This document shows positions 42,471 through 51,087 of a DNA stretch of 64,000 bases, piece by piece. Under the pieces are notes generated by a model. The model saw only the letters and a program-made list of their open reading frames with translations, searched no databases and was not told where the DNA came from. The position numbers were made by a program, and so were the translations under genes. The number at the start of each line of letters is the position of its first letter. The first letter of the stretch is position 1. The DNA comes from Bacillus sp. RO3 (GTDB lineage: Bacteria; Bacillota; Bacilli; Bacillales; Bacillaceae_B), in assembly GCF_012911895.1 (NCBI RefSeq), contig NZ_JAAXCV010000023.1:162370-226369 (forward strand), in the 5' to 3' direction.

Positions 42471-43868
42471 ATGAAGAAGTCAATGAAAAAAATTCTTCCA
42501 TTAGCGGTTGTATCAACATTAGCTCTTGGAACTGTTATAGGAATGAACCAAGACAACACAGAAGTACAAGCTGAGGATTCCAAGAACGGTAAAGCCAAGA
42601 ACGTCATCTTTATGATCGGGGACGGAATGGGAGTCCCTTACACAACGGCTTTACGTTATATGAATGACAATCCGGATACAGTCGATATGGAGAAAACGGC
42701 ATTCGACCCTTACCTTGTCGGATTGCAGTCCACTCATCCGGAAGATGAAAAAGAGAATGTAACAGACTCAGCAGCAGCTGCCACAGCGATGAGCGGCGGA
42801 GTCAAAACATATAATAATGCAATCGCAGTCGATAATGATAAAACAGATGTCAAAACGGTATTAGAGCAGGCGAGAGAAAACGGCATGTCTACAGGTATCG
42901 TGGCAACATCTCAAATCACCCATGCAACACCTGCCTCTTATGGAGCCCATGAAGAGGAACGTAAAAGTGAAAATGCGATTGCGGATGACTATTATGATGA
43001 AATGATCAACGGAGAGCATAAGATCGACGTCATGCTGGGCGGAGGGACGGACTTCTTCGAACGAGAGGACCGCAATCTGGCTGAGCAGTTCCAGAAAGAT
43101 GGCTACAGCTATGTGAAGAATGCGGAAGAACTTAAAAATGACGACAACAAGCAGATACTTGGTCTTTTTGCTGAAGAGGGAATGGACAAGATGATCGACC
43201 GTGATCAAGAACAACCAAGTTTAGCCGATATGACGACAGCTGCACTTGACCGCTTGAAGGGCGACAAAGATGGTTTCTTCCTGATGGTGGAAGGAAGTCA
43301 AATCGACTGGGCTGGTCATGATAATGATGTCGTTGGTGCCATGAGTGAAATGAGAGATTTTGAGAAAGCATTTGAAGAAGTGAGGGATTTTGCGAAAGAA
43401 AATGGAGAGACCCTTGTTATCGTTACTGCTGACCACTCAACTGGCGGTTTCTCCATCGGGACAGACGGTGAGTACAATTGGGATCCGTCCGTCATTGAAG
43501 CGGCGAAGCGGACTCCGGACTTTATGGCAGAACAAATCGTAAATGGTTCTACCGTGGAGGATACACTGGCTGAAAATATCGACTTTGAATTAACGGAAGA
43601 AGAAATCACTTCTGTGAAAAAAGCGGCAGAAAAAGGCGATCAAACCGAAATCGATAATGCGATCGAAAAAATCTTCGACAAACGTTCAGGCACTGGCTGG
43701 ACAACCGATGGGCATACAGGAGATGACGTACCTGTGTATGCTTTTGGTCCACAAAAAGAGAAATTCTCGGGCATGATCGATAATACCGATCAAGCGAAAA
43801 TGATCTTTGAACTTCTAAAAAATAAAGGGAAGATCAAAGAGAAAGACGAAGATGAAAACGAAGAGTAA
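42471..43868 (+). CDS. phoA: Secreted alkaline phosphatase (PhoA type)
   Basis: This 465-residue enzyme has a signal peptide (MKKSMKKILPLAVVSTLALG...VQA, 1-34) and would be exported to release phosphate from organic esters. The metal/nucleophile motifs are MIGDGMG (Asp51), VTDSAAAATAM (Ser100), MVEGSQIDWAGHDND, TADHSTGG and WTTDGHTGDDVPVYAFGP. The length matches the B. subtilis PhoA/PhoB enzymes. AGGAGG lies before the ATG. Pho-box repeats upstream predict induction by phosphate starvation. Confidence 0.94.
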   Translation: MKKSMKKILPLAVVSTLALGTVIGMNQDNTEVQAEDSKNGKAKNVIFMIGDGMGVPYTTALRYMNDNPDTVDMEKTAFDPYLVGLQSTHPEDEKENVTDSAAAATAMSGGVKTYNNAIAVDNDKTDVKTVLEQARENGMSTGIVATSQITHATPASYGAHEEERKSENAIADDYYDEMINGEHKIDVMLGGGTDFFEREDRNLAEQFQKDGYSYVKNAEELKNDDNKQILGLFAEEGMDKMIDRDQEQPSLADMTTAALDRLKGDKDGFFLMVEGSQIDWAGHDNDVVGAMSEMRDFEKAFEEVRDFAKENGETLVIVTADHSTGGFSIGTDGEYNWDPSVIEAAKRTPDFMAEQIVNGSTVEDTLAENIDFELTEEEITSVKKAAEKGDQTEIDNAIEKIFDKRSGTGWTTDGHTGDDVPVYAFGPQKEKFSGMIDNTDQAKMIFELLKNKGKIKEKDEDENEE

Positions 43869-43878
43869 GGGATGATGG

Positions 43879-43919
43879 AGACCATGCAGTCCACTTTACG
43901 GTGGGCAGCATGGTCTTTC
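43879..43919 (+). terminator. Terminator of the alkaline phosphatase gene
   Basis: AGACCATGC pairs with GCATGGTCT, with an inner GTCCAC/GTGGGC-type partial pairing, and is followed by TTCTTTC. The convergent spore-protein gene ends only 7 bp away. Confidence 0.8.
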
Positions 43920-43925
43920 TTTCGA

Positions 43926-44105
43926 TTATCCCTCTTGCAGGTCTGATACACTTACTTCAGAACGCTCTTCTAGTGGTCCCCTGAGATGCACAACGGCTGT
44001 TTTTCCGTCTTCATTGATCGAGTCGATCCATACGGAAGCATTATTGTATTTTACTTCGATATCAGCTGAAGAAGATAAAATTTGTTTTACACGGTTACAA
44101 TCCAT
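43926..44105 (-). CDS. sspH: H-type small acid-soluble spore protein
   Basis: This 59-residue protein is of the SspH family: MDCNRVKQILSSSADIEVKYNNASVWIDSINEDGKTAVVHL, followed by PLEERSEVSVSDLQEG, which preserves the family layout of a short helix, the V-x-YNNxSVWI strand and a C-terminal V-x-DL-x-E. I choose this ATG because AAGGAGG lies upstream; the longer 107-codon frame is not supported. It is expected to be made in the forespore. No clear sigma-G promoter could be picked out. Confidence 0.88.
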   Translation of the reverse strand: MDCNRVKQILSSSADIEVKYNNASVWIDSINEDGKTAVVHLRGPLEERSEVSVSDLQEG

Positions 44106-44220
44106 CTCTCGTTTCCTCCTTATAGTGTCTTTCCATTGGTTAGTTTGTCCTCTTTTATAAGAAAAATGAGGGTATATTTCGTTTCTAAACTGAAACGATA
44201 ATAGGGAAAGGATGATGGAC

Positions 44221-44376
44221 ATGAAGAGACAGGATGAAAGAACATCCACAACTGAATCGAATATGGAAATGAATGAGCGGTTTTATGGGGAAAATGAAAA
44301 AGAGGTTGATCCGGCGCCGCCCACTTATATTCAGAATAATACAGCTGCCGTAAGGATTACAGGGAACGAAGAATAA
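44221..44376 (+). CDS. Small hypothetical protein, 51 residues
   Basis: The sequence begins MKRQDERTSTTESNMEMNER, continues through a EVDPAPPTYIQ stretch and ends AAVRITGNEE. It is hydrophilic and acidic with no membrane segment. AAAGGATG lies 7 bp before this ATG; ATGs at 44212 and 44215 are too close to it. An excellent terminator follows within 15 bp, which supports a real gene. Between two spore-protein genes on the opposite strand, it may also be sporulation-related, but I do not recognise it. Confidence 0.6.
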   Translation: MKRQDERTSTTESNMEMNERFYGENEKEVDPAPPTYIQNNTAAVRITGNEE

Positions 44377-44388
44377 GACAAAAAGCAA

Positions 44389-44422
44389 AAACCTGCCTGA
44401 AAAACATCAGGCAGGTTCTTTA
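44389..44422. terminator. Intrinsic terminator between convergent small genes
   Basis: AACCTGCCTGA pairs with TCAGGCAGGTT around AAAACA with A-rich and T-rich flanks, serving the small plus-strand gene and the minus-strand gamma-like spore protein gene. Confidence 0.88.
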
Positions 44423-44563
44423 TTATCTCGTTTTATTACGCTGATCTTTATTATGCTTATTGCCCTTACTGTTGTCTCCGCTAGTGATTTCACTTGCAAA
44501 TTCAGTGGTACCACGCTTAGGTGAATTTTGATTTTCACTGCCTTTGTTGAACTTTTTCGTCAT
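44423..44563 (-). CDS. Gamma-type-like small acid-soluble spore protein, single repeat
   Basis: This 46-residue basic, Asn/Lys/Gly-rich protein starts at an ATG preceded by GGGAGGG. It contains one TEFASE motif (20-25), the sequence cut by the germination protease GPR in gamma-type spore proteins (SspE). Classical SspE proteins carry two or more Gln/Asn-rich repeats with TEFASE; here there is only one, in a much shorter chain. It would be an amino acid reserve packed in the spore core. Assignment rests on the TEFASE motif and composition. Confidence 0.72.
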   Translation of the reverse strand: MTKKFNKGSENQNSPKRGTTEFASEITSGDNSKGNKHNKDQRNKTR

Positions 44564-44691
44564 AGGTATTCCCTCCCAACTTATCAATTCTTCATTAGTT
44601 TTCGAGAAAAAGCAGAAGGTTATACACATTTAAAATGTTAAAGATAGATTAAAAATAAAAGTTTGCATAGTTTTTTGGGACAAGAATAAGG

Positions 44692-44717
44692 TATAATGTA
44701 AAACGAAATCATTACGA
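44692..44717 (+). promoter_or_regulatory. Zur-type box 1 with -10 element
   Basis: TATAAT (44692-44697) is followed by ACGAAAT-C-ATTACGA (44703-44717), which matches the Zur consensus TCGTAAT-N-ATTACGA at 13 of 15 positions. It precedes the permease/DUF1980 operon. Confidence 0.82.
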
Positions 44718-44756
44718 TTGAAAGAATTAAACATAAGAAAGGAAACGTAGACAAAA

Positions 44757-45755
44757 ATGAATTCTTTGAGGAGCTTTAGTCAAGAGATGACAGGGATACT
44801 TTTATTCTTGTTATTCATTGTTCTTTTTTTAGCGGGAGATTGGGTGAAAGAGTATATCCCGGAAGAGTTTCTAACATCTTCAATGGTGAATCTCATCACC
44901 ATATTTTTGAGCATCCTCTTAGAAGCCGTCCCGTTTATCTTAATTGGAGTCTTCGCATCTGCCATTATACAAGTCTTTGTATCTGAGAGTATGTTACAAA
45001 AGATCATTCCGAAAAGGTTCCCTTACCTGGCTTTGCTTCCGGCAGCTGTCGTGGGGGCATTGCTTCCTGTCTGCGAGTGTGCTATTGTTCCGGTGGCGAG
45101 AAGGTTGATTGCGAAAGGGATGCCGGCTCATCTTGCCATTGTCGTCATGGTCACAGCGCCCATTCTTAATCCAATCGTCTTCGCTTCTACCTACTATGCT
45201 TTCCAAAACAATATGACCATTGTTTTTGGAAGGATGGGAATGGCACTGATAGCCGCCTTAATCATCGGCGCGCTCTTGTATAAATTCTATGGGAAGAGAA
45301 ACCCGCTTATACAGAGAGGGCATGAACACGGGCATCATCATGATCACTCTTCCAATAAACTCATGCAAACCATTGTTCATGCAAGTGATGAATTTTTTGA
45401 CATGGGTAAATTTCTGATCATAGGGGCATTTGTTGCTGCTGGATTTCAGACATATCTTAATAGAGAGCTATTGGTCGGGATAGGGACGAATGAGGTGCTT
45501 GCCCCTGCCGTTATGATGGGATTTGCTTATATTATTTCTCTATGCTCCGAAGCTGATGCGTTCGTGGCGTCGTCATTTGGCAGCTTATTTTCCGCATCGT
45601 CCATTTTGGCTTTTCTCGTATACGGCCCGATGATCGATTTCAAGAATACCTTATTGATGCTTGCATACTTTAATAAGAAATTCGTACTGACCTTTATCGG
45701 AGTCGTAACGATGGTCGTGTATATATGCACCCTGGTATTCCAATTATTTGTATAA
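44757..45755 (+). CDS. DUF318/YraQ-type permease, zinc-starvation associated
   Basis: This 332-residue integral membrane protein has about eight segments and the motif LLPVCECAIVPVARRLIAKG (102-121), typical of UPF0718/YcgR permeases. A cytoplasmic loop contains GHEHGHHHDHSS (188-199), a strong candidate metal-binding stretch. A second conserved block is LCSEADAFVASSF. It follows a Zur-type box and is paired with a TIGR03943/DUF1980 partner 15 nt downstream, the same pair as YcgR-YcgQ of B. subtilis. Transport of zinc or of a zinc-binding ligand is inferred from context only. The ribosome site is AAAGGAA. Confidence 0.88.
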   Translation: MNSLRSFSQEMTGILLFLLFIVLFLAGDWVKEYIPEEFLTSSMVNLITIFLSILLEAVPFILIGVFASAIIQVFVSESMLQKIIPKRFPYLALLPAAVVGALLPVCECAIVPVARRLIAKGMPAHLAIVVMVTAPILNPIVFASTYYAFQNNMTIVFGRMGMALIAALIIGALLYKFYGKRNPLIQRGHEHGHHHDHSSNKLMQTIVHASDEFFDMGKFLIIGAFVAAGFQTYLNRELLVGIGTNEVLAPAVMMGFAYIISLCSEADAFVASSFGSLFSASSILAFLVYGPMIDFKNTLLMLAYFNKKFVLTFIGVVTMVVYICTLVFQLFV

Positions 45756-45769
45756 AGGAGGCGTGAGAG

Positions 45770-46672
45770 ATGAAACCATCCGTTCAATATCATACACTCA
45801 TCCGCGGAATCATCTTGATAGGATATGCTCTATTGGTATTAAAACTATTCTTAACCTTTCATTTGCAAAATTTTGTCGCGCCTAAAATGCATGGTTACAT
45901 GTATTTCGCTTTAGGGGTTTTCATAGTCCTTGGGGCAATTCAGATCATCAGGGGGACTTCATCCGTTGCTGCTAAGGAACATCATTGTGATTGTGAAGGT
46001 CATGAATTGCCTAAAGGGTTTCTCAAGTCCAGCATTGTGTACGCTCTATTTGTTTTTCCGATTGTAGTGGGGTTCCTGCTGCCGGATAATCTATTAGATA
46101 GTTCTGTTGCGGCTAAAAGAGGTGTGAAAGTGGGGAATACCCTTTTTTCAACACCTCCTGCCAGCGATTCAAATGGAATAAATCAAGATGAGAGTAATGA
46201 AGATCGTATGTCTTCAATGGAGCCCACTCTCGATCCGTATGATGAGTTTCCTTTGGAAAAGGATTTCGATAAGCTGAAAGAGATTGTAAATGAAAGCGAG
46301 AAAATATTCGTAAGAGACGAACAGTATATCCAGACATTAAGTCTTGTAGATGAAAGTCTGGACAATCATGTAGGAAAAGAAATTCAGCTGACTGGTTTTG
46401 TGTATAAAGATGAAGGATTTTCTGAGGATGAATTGGTGATTTCCCGCTTTTCTGTTACGTGCTGCGTGGCAGATGCCTCTGTTTACGGATTATTGGCACG
46501 GGATTCAGAACTCAGTAAACTGGAACCCGATACGTGGATTAACGTCAGTGGAGTGATTGACAAGGTAGATTTTAACGGTCAGGAAATGCCGGTGTTAAAG
46601 AATCCCGTATTTGAAGTAATAGAACCTCCAGCTAATCCATATGTAGAAGAGTTTTATATCAAAATCGAATAA
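45770..46672 (+). CDS. TIGR03943/DUF1980 permease-partner protein (YcgQ-like)
   Basis: This 300-residue protein has two N-terminal hydrophobic segments (12-35 and 43-62), a cysteine/histidine patch EHHCDCEGHE (71-80), a third hydrophobic segment (90-108) and a soluble C-terminal beta-rich domain with the conserved FSVTCCVADASVYGLL block. This layout is that of the TIGR03943 family, always found with a YcgR-type permease. AAAGGAGG lies before the ATG. It would be co-transcribed with the permease under Zur control. The mechanism is not established. Confidence 0.88.
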   Translation: MKPSVQYHTLIRGIILIGYALLVLKLFLTFHLQNFVAPKMHGYMYFALGVFIVLGAIQIIRGTSSVAAKEHHCDCEGHELPKGFLKSSIVYALFVFPIVVGFLLPDNLLDSSVAAKRGVKVGNTLFSTPPASDSNGINQDESNEDRMSSMEPTLDPYDEFPLEKDFDKLKEIVNESEKIFVRDEQYIQTLSLVDESLDNHVGKEIQLTGFVYKDEGFSEDELVISRFSVTCCVADASVYGLLARDSELSKLEPDTWINVSGVIDKVDFNGQEMPVLKNPVFEVIEPPANPYVEEFYIKIE

Positions 46673-46678
46673 TGAAAG

Positions 46679-46709
46679 AAAATCCTTACTTGTGTAAGTA
46701 AGGATTTTT
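46679..46709 (+). terminator. Terminator of the permease/DUF1980 operon
   Basis: AAAATCCTTACTT pairs with AAGTAAGGATTTT around GTGT and is followed by T residues. Confidence 0.9.
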
Positions 46710-46723
46710 CTAAAAGGTGTAAA

Positions 46724-46738
46724 TCGTAATTATTTCGT
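46724..46738 (+). promoter_or_regulatory. Zur-type box 2
   Basis: TCGTAAT-T-ATTTCGT matches the Zur consensus at 13 of 15 positions, with matching AAA and TTT flanks. It lies 29 bp before the flavoprotein ATG. Confidence 0.85.
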
Positions 46739-46767
46739 TTTATAGATCATAATCAGGTGGTGATAAA

Positions 46768-47925
46768 ATGGTTGAATGGATCATTATTGGGGGAGGTATC
46801 CATGGATGTACCGTTGCTACGTATCTTGTGCAAAAGAAAAAGGTGCCGATTCATAACATATGTGTGATCGACCCTTACCCAGAACCGTTATATAAGTGGA
46901 AAAGACTCACGGGCTTGATTGATATGCCATATTTGCGATCCCCCTTTGTCCACCACTTGGATTCTCATCCCTTTAGTCTGCAATCCTTTCAGAAGGAGGG
47001 AGAAGGAAATTTCTATGGACCCTATAAACGGCCGGCACTTTCACTATTTAATCAGCATAGTGACACCGTCCTGGAAGAGATAGGGATTTCTGAAGCCTGG
47101 ATCCAGGGAAAAGTGGAAGAGGTTGTGAAGGGACATGCCGGTTGGAAAGTCAAAACCAGTGGTATGGACGGCATTCATGGAAAAAACATTGTAATAGCAA
47201 CTGGAATGAATAATCAATTAGCTTATCCAAAATGGGGTAGCGATCTGGTTGCAGAACGACCAGAACAAGCCGGACATTTATTTGCCGAGTCCCTTCCCGA
47301 AATAGAACCGCCAATCGTCGTCATAGGCGGAGGAATTTCCGCCGCCCACCTGGTGATCAAGCTAAGCAGGCAATTCCCGGGCGGGGTCATCCAACTGGCA
47401 CGACACCCTTACAGAGTGAATGATTTTGATAGTGATCCAGGCTGGCTTGGTCCTAAATATATGCGAGGCTTTGAAAAAACGTCCCGGTACGATGAAAGAA
47501 GGGAACTCATCAATCATGCCCGTCATAAAGGATCACTGCCAAGTGAATTGGCGAATAAGCTGAGAAATTTGAGCCGTAACAATACGTTCACCTTTATCCA
47601 GGATGAAGTCCAATCCTGGCATATATCAGGTGATGACATCATCCTGCATGTAAGGAAAGGAAAGTCAGCTGTAAAAGCAAAAACCATCCTGTTTGCCACA
47701 GGTTTTTCTCAAGAGGTCATGAAGGTGGACTGGCTGCAAAAACTCATTCAAGAGGAAAAATTAATGTGTGCCAATTGTGGCTTTCCTGTAGTAAATAAGG
47801 ATCTGTCATGGTGCAATCATTTATTTGTGACAGGACCATTGGCTGAGCTGGAAATAGGACCTGTATCCCGGAATATTTCCGGTGCAAGGAAAGCAGCAGA
47901 AAGAATCATTCACCACAGTGTATAA
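46768..47925 (+). CDS. Zur-associated two-dinucleotide-fold flavoprotein of unknown function
   Basis: This 385-residue protein has an N-terminal FAD motif WIIIGGGIHGCTVATYL (4-20), a second NAD(P)-type motif IVVIGGGISAAHLVIKL, and the ATG signatures NIVIATGMN and ILFATGFS, as in flavin monooxygenases and SidA-like N-hydroxylases. Near the C-terminus are CANC (334-337) and WC (349), possible metal ligands. GGTGGTG lies before the ATG. It has its own Zur-type box and precedes the zagA gene, which has another. The domain set shows an NAD(P)H-dependent flavoenzyme; its substrate and its link to zinc are unknown. Confidence 0.85.
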   Translation: MVEWIIIGGGIHGCTVATYLVQKKKVPIHNICVIDPYPEPLYKWKRLTGLIDMPYLRSPFVHHLDSHPFSLQSFQKEGEGNFYGPYKRPALSLFNQHSDTVLEEIGISEAWIQGKVEEVVKGHAGWKVKTSGMDGIHGKNIVIATGMNNQLAYPKWGSDLVAERPEQAGHLFAESLPEIEPPIVVIGGGISAAHLVIKLSRQFPGGVIQLARHPYRVNDFDSDPGWLGPKYMRGFEKTSRYDERRELINHARHKGSLPSELANKLRNLSRNNTFTFIQDEVQSWHISGDDIILHVRKGKSAVKAKTILFATGFSQEVMKVDWLQKLIQEEKLMCANCGFPVVNKDLSWCNHLFVTGPLAELEIGPVSRNISGARKAAERIIHHSV

Positions 47926-47926
47926 A

Positions 47927-47941
47927 TCGTAACGATTTCGT
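47927..47941 (+). promoter_or_regulatory. Zur-type box 3
   Basis: TCGTAAC-G-ATTTCGT matches the Zur consensus at 12 of 15 positions, with AAA and TT flanks. It begins two bases after the flavoprotein stop codon and lies 28 bp before the zagA ATG. Confidence 0.82.
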
Positions 47942-47968
47942 TTAACAGAAGAGAGAGGAATGGATAGC

Positions 47969-49150
47969 ATGAAAGTACCAGTAACAGTATTAAGCGGTTA
48001 TCTAGGATCAGGAAAGACAACATTATTAAATCATATTTTACACAATCGGGAAAATAAGAGAATAGCGGTTATCGTGAATGATATGAGTGAAGTGAATATT
48101 GATGCTTCCCTCGTTAAAAGTGGCGGATTTACCAGAACAGAAGAAAAATTGGTCGAGCTTCAAAATGGATGTATCTGCTGTACTTTAAGGGAAGATTTAA
48201 TGATCGAAGTCCAGCGATTGGTCGATCAGGGAGATATTGATTACATTGTCATTGAATCCACAGGGATATCAGAGCCCATCCCTGTCGCTCAAACCTTTAC
48301 TTATGTGGATGAAGAATTGGACATTGACCTAACAAGTAAGACAAGGCTGGATACGATGGTGACCGTGGTGGATGCAAACAGATTTTGGCATGACTATGCA
48401 AGTGGAGAAACCTTACTGGATCGTAAACAGGCTACGGATGAAGCAGATACAAGGGAAGTAGTGGATCTTCTGATTGATCAGATCGAGTTTGCCAATGTGG
48501 TCGTGTTGAATAAAGTCGATCTGGTGGAAGAAGTGGATGTCAGGGAACTAAAAGCGGTCATCCAAAAGTTGAATCCAGAAGCTAGAGTCATAGAGTCCGT
48601 CTACTCTAAAATCTCATTAGATGACGTATTGAGCACAAGAATGTTTGATTTTGAGAAAGCGAGCCAGGCTGCCGGTTGGATAAAGGAATTGCAGGAAGAA
48701 CATACTCCGGAAACAGAAGAATATGGAATTTCTTCTTTTGTCTATCGACGGAAGAAGCCTTTTCACCCTGAACGTTTCATGAAGTGGATGGAAGAGTGGC
48801 CGGTTGATATAGTCCGGGCAAAAGGCTTCTTCTGGCTGCCGACACGTAATGACATGACCGGCTTACTATCACAGGCAGGTCCCTCGATTACCATACAGGG
48901 AGCAGGTGAGTGGGTGGCCGCTTATCCTGAACATGAGCGGTTGGAAGTGTTGGCTGAAGAAGTAGATTTAAGAGAGAAATGGGATCCCGTTCATGGAGAC
49001 AGGATGAATGAAATTGTCTTCATCGGTCTCGACATGAACAAGGAAGAGGTAGAGCGGTCATTGGACACCTGTTTATTAACAGATACTGAAATGAAAGAGG
49101 ACTGGTCCCGATTGAAAGACCCGATTCCTGCTTTCACCGTGGAGAATTGA
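47969..49150 (+). CDS. zagA: ZagA/YciC-type COG0523 GTPase, zinc metallochaperone
   Basis: This protein of about 393 residues is very similar in motif content to B. subtilis ZagA (YciC). It shows the Walker [12 protein letters not shown] (10-20), [14 protein letters not shown], the CxCC zinc site [12 protein letters not shown] (Cys68, Cys70, Cys71), [14 protein letters not shown] for guanine binding and the C-terminal CobW domain. ZagA delivers zinc to folate enzymes during zinc limitation. I choose the ATG at 47969 because GAGAGAGG is nine bases upstream; an ATG three codons earlier abuts the ribosome site. A Zur-type box precedes it. Confidence 0.94.
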   Translation: MKVPVTVLSGYLGSGKTTLLNHILHNRENKRIAVIVNDMSEVNIDASLVKSGGFTRTEEKLVELQNGCICCTLREDLMIEVQRLVDQGDIDYIVIESTGISEPIPVAQTFTYVDEELDIDLTSKTRLDTMVTVVDANRFWHDYASGETLLDRKQATDEADTREVVDLLIDQIEFANVVVLNKVDLVEEVDVRELKAVIQKLNPEARVIESVYSKISLDDVLSTRMFDFEKASQAAGWIKELQEEHTPETEEYGISSFVYRRKKPFHPERFMKWMEEWPVDIVRAKGFFWLPTRNDMTGLLSQAGPSITIQGAGEWVAAYPEHERLEVLAEEVDLREKWDPVHGDRMNEIVFIGLDMNKEEVERSLDTCLLTDTEMKEDWSRLKDPIPAFTVEN

Positions 49151-49160
49151 ATGACCGAAA

Positions 49161-49332
49161 GAGGTTGGGACAAAAAATAAAACCACTGATAAAAATGAAC
49201 CATCCCATTGTAGGCTTTTAATAGAAATATAGAAGTACATTTGAACAAGTGAATCATCCGAACTGATTTTCCTCTTAGAAAGCAAATCAGTTCGGATTTT
49301 TATGTAGACTAAAACACGTTAGTCCCACACAC
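49161..49332. repeat. GGGACAAAA-bounded interspersed repeat, copy 3 (short)
   Basis: This truncated 172-bp copy keeps only the ends (GAGGTTGGGACAAAA and TTAGTCCCACAC) and the terminator-like hairpin. The hairpin is ATCCGAACTGATTT/AAATCAGTTCGGAT (49256-49297) with a T-run, instead of the AACCCGAACTAT stem of the other copies, so both arms have changed together. The central CCGCTTTCCGCGGG segment is missing. It starts 10 bp after the zagA stop codon and probably ends that transcript. Confidence 0.75.
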
Positions 49333-49603
49333 TTTTACTCGTGTCACACGTCATTTTGATGGTTTACTTCTTTTTCATCGATAAACAATCTTTCTTCTTT
49401 TCTAAATCCGCCTCTTTTTTTTGATTTATTATCGCGGTGATGCCAAACGTTTAAAACGATCATTGCACGCAGATTAAAATGACAGGTAAAAAGTCCCTTA
49501 CACTAAAATGTAACTTTGTTCCTATATTTAACATTTTAGATGATAATTTACATATAATGAACGATAATGGATGTATGACTGTTCTTTAAGGGAGGTTATT
49601 CCA
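49333..49603. other. Gene-free AT-rich stretch before the esterase gene
   Basis: No frame or clear repeat is seen. TTTAACATTTTAG and TATAAT (about 49553-49558) near the 3-prime end may belong to the esterase promoter. Confidence 0.35.
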
Positions 49604-51028
49604 GTGAGGGAGAAAACCGAGGGAATACAGAATACGCTGGGAATACCGGGCAGGTGGTTTGTTGATGAAAAAGCGGATGGGATGCAGGGTTTTCCGATTT
49701 TATTCATCCATGGAATCCATTCCTCATCTGACACATGGATACGGGGCAGGGATATCCAGGAATTTACACGGGAGTATGGGCATCAGGCAGCTTTCATTGA
49801 TTTACATCCTGACGGGGACATGTGGAAAAATGGACGATTATTAGAAGAGGCCCTTCATGACATTTATCGTTTTTTCAAGCGCAAGGTAGTGGTGGTGGGA
49901 CACAGCAAAGGCGGTATCGATATTCAAACCGCCCTGGTTCACTTCGGGGCAGCTCCTTTTGTAGAAAGGGTCATCACCCTTTCATCTCCTCATCATGGCT
50001 CGGAGCTTGCCGACCTTGCCTTTAGTAAATGGGCAGGCTGGTTGACAGATGGTTTAAAAAGCAGGAATGAGGCCGTGTTCTCCCTGCAGACAGGATATAT
50101 GAAATCATTCCGGTCAGCTACAGACGGGCTTGACTCTGCGAAAGCCGTCCCCTTTTATACATTTGGTGGTACTGGATGGGGAGGGATGAATTCTGAACTG
50201 TTTTGGGGCGGGTTATACCTAAGCAGATACGGACAGAGTGACGGTGCGGTCCTGGTGAAAAGTTCACGTCTCCCTTATGGAAGAGAGGTTGCAGTGGAGG
50301 ACTGGTCGCACCTGACGATTAAAGAAGGAAAGAAAATATTTCCATATATAACGGATCTCTTAAGTGAAAAAGTACAGGAGGTTCCCTTTGTTTCTGCGAG
50401 CGTATCTGGAAGTGATGAAGGGAATTCGGTCCTCCATAGAGGCGGTCAATTCACAGGAATAGGGACAGAGACATTTTTAGTGGAGGACGGAGTGGAGGAA
50501 ATCTCCATTGACTGGATCAGTGATCAGCAGGATACTATTTACGAACTCGTCAGTCCGGATGGCAGGGTATATAAGAAGTTCACCCACACAGAGGATGCGA
50601 CAGGGTTCTTTCCAGGTGCGTATCATCACTCCATCATCCTATCACATCCTATTTCAGGACGTTGGGAAATAACCGGGCATACCCAGCATAATGAACATTA
50701 CATGCTGACCATTCTTTTTCACAAGCGTTTTCATATAAAGGCACATCATCCATCAGACGATGGCTCTTCATCCTTTGGTGCATTGAATATACAAGAGAAG
50801 CTTGTAAAGAAGACTTATACCATTCATCATTTCCCCATAAATGGTGGAATTCAGAAGAGAACGACCGTTACGACTACCGGAGATTTGTCTTCTCTTCCCT
50901 TAGCTGAATTTGAAGAGGGGATCCATAACATCACCATCGACATAGAAGGGGAAACACAGACGGGAAGTAAATTTGAGAGAACGCTGATTTATTCGGTGTA
51001 TGTAGATGGAAAGGGAAATATCCTCTGA
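49604..51028 (+). CDS. Alpha/beta-hydrolase (esterase/lipase-like) with C-terminal beta domain
   Basis: This protein of about 474 residues contains an alpha/beta-hydrolase domain (about 25-280) with the oxyanion region LFIHGIHSSSDTW, the nucleophile elbow VVVGHSKGGIDIQ (Ser in GHSKG), SSPHHGSELADLAF typical of triacylglycerol lipases and a late VEDWSHLTI histidine. The remaining 190 residues are beta-rich and may bind substrate or the surface. I choose GTG 49604 with GGGAGG eight bases upstream over an ATG at 49571, which lies before that ribosome site. There is no signal peptide, so the enzyme appears cytoplasmic. Confidence 0.85.
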   Translation: MREKTEGIQNTLGIPGRWFVDEKADGMQGFPILFIHGIHSSSDTWIRGRDIQEFTREYGHQAAFIDLHPDGDMWKNGRLLEEALHDIYRFFKRKVVVVGHSKGGIDIQTALVHFGAAPFVERVITLSSPHHGSELADLAFSKWAGWLTDGLKSRNEAVFSLQTGYMKSFRSATDGLDSAKAVPFYTFGGTGWGGMNSELFWGGLYLSRYGQSDGAVLVKSSRLPYGREVAVEDWSHLTIKEGKKIFPYITDLLSEKVQEVPFVSASVSGSDEGNSVLHRGGQFTGIGTETFLVEDGVEEISIDWISDQQDTIYELVSPDGRVYKKFTHTEDATGFFPGAYHHSIILSHPISGRWEITGHTQHNEHYMLTILFHKRFHIKAHHPSDDGSSSFGALNIQEKLVKKTYTIHHFPINGGIQKRTTVTTTGDLSSLPLAEFEEGIHNITIDIEGETQTGSKFERTLIYSVYVDGKGNIL

Positions 51029-51045
51029 TTGATGAAGTTTAAAGA

Positions 51046-51085
51046 AATAGGTCCGCCTCCCTTTCGTAAGGGGGACGGACCTATT
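51046..51085. terminator. Bidirectional terminator with GGTCCG/CGGACC arms
   Basis: AATAGGTCCG pairs with CGGACCTATT, with an inner CTCCC/GGGGG pairing. It lies between the convergent esterase and thioredoxin-like genes. Confidence 0.85.
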
Positions 51086-51087
51086 GT

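Noticed and set aside
43926..44249. 107-residue version of the SspH-type protein
   Set aside because: The N-terminal part is not SspH-like and precedes an excellent ribosome site at the 44105 start.
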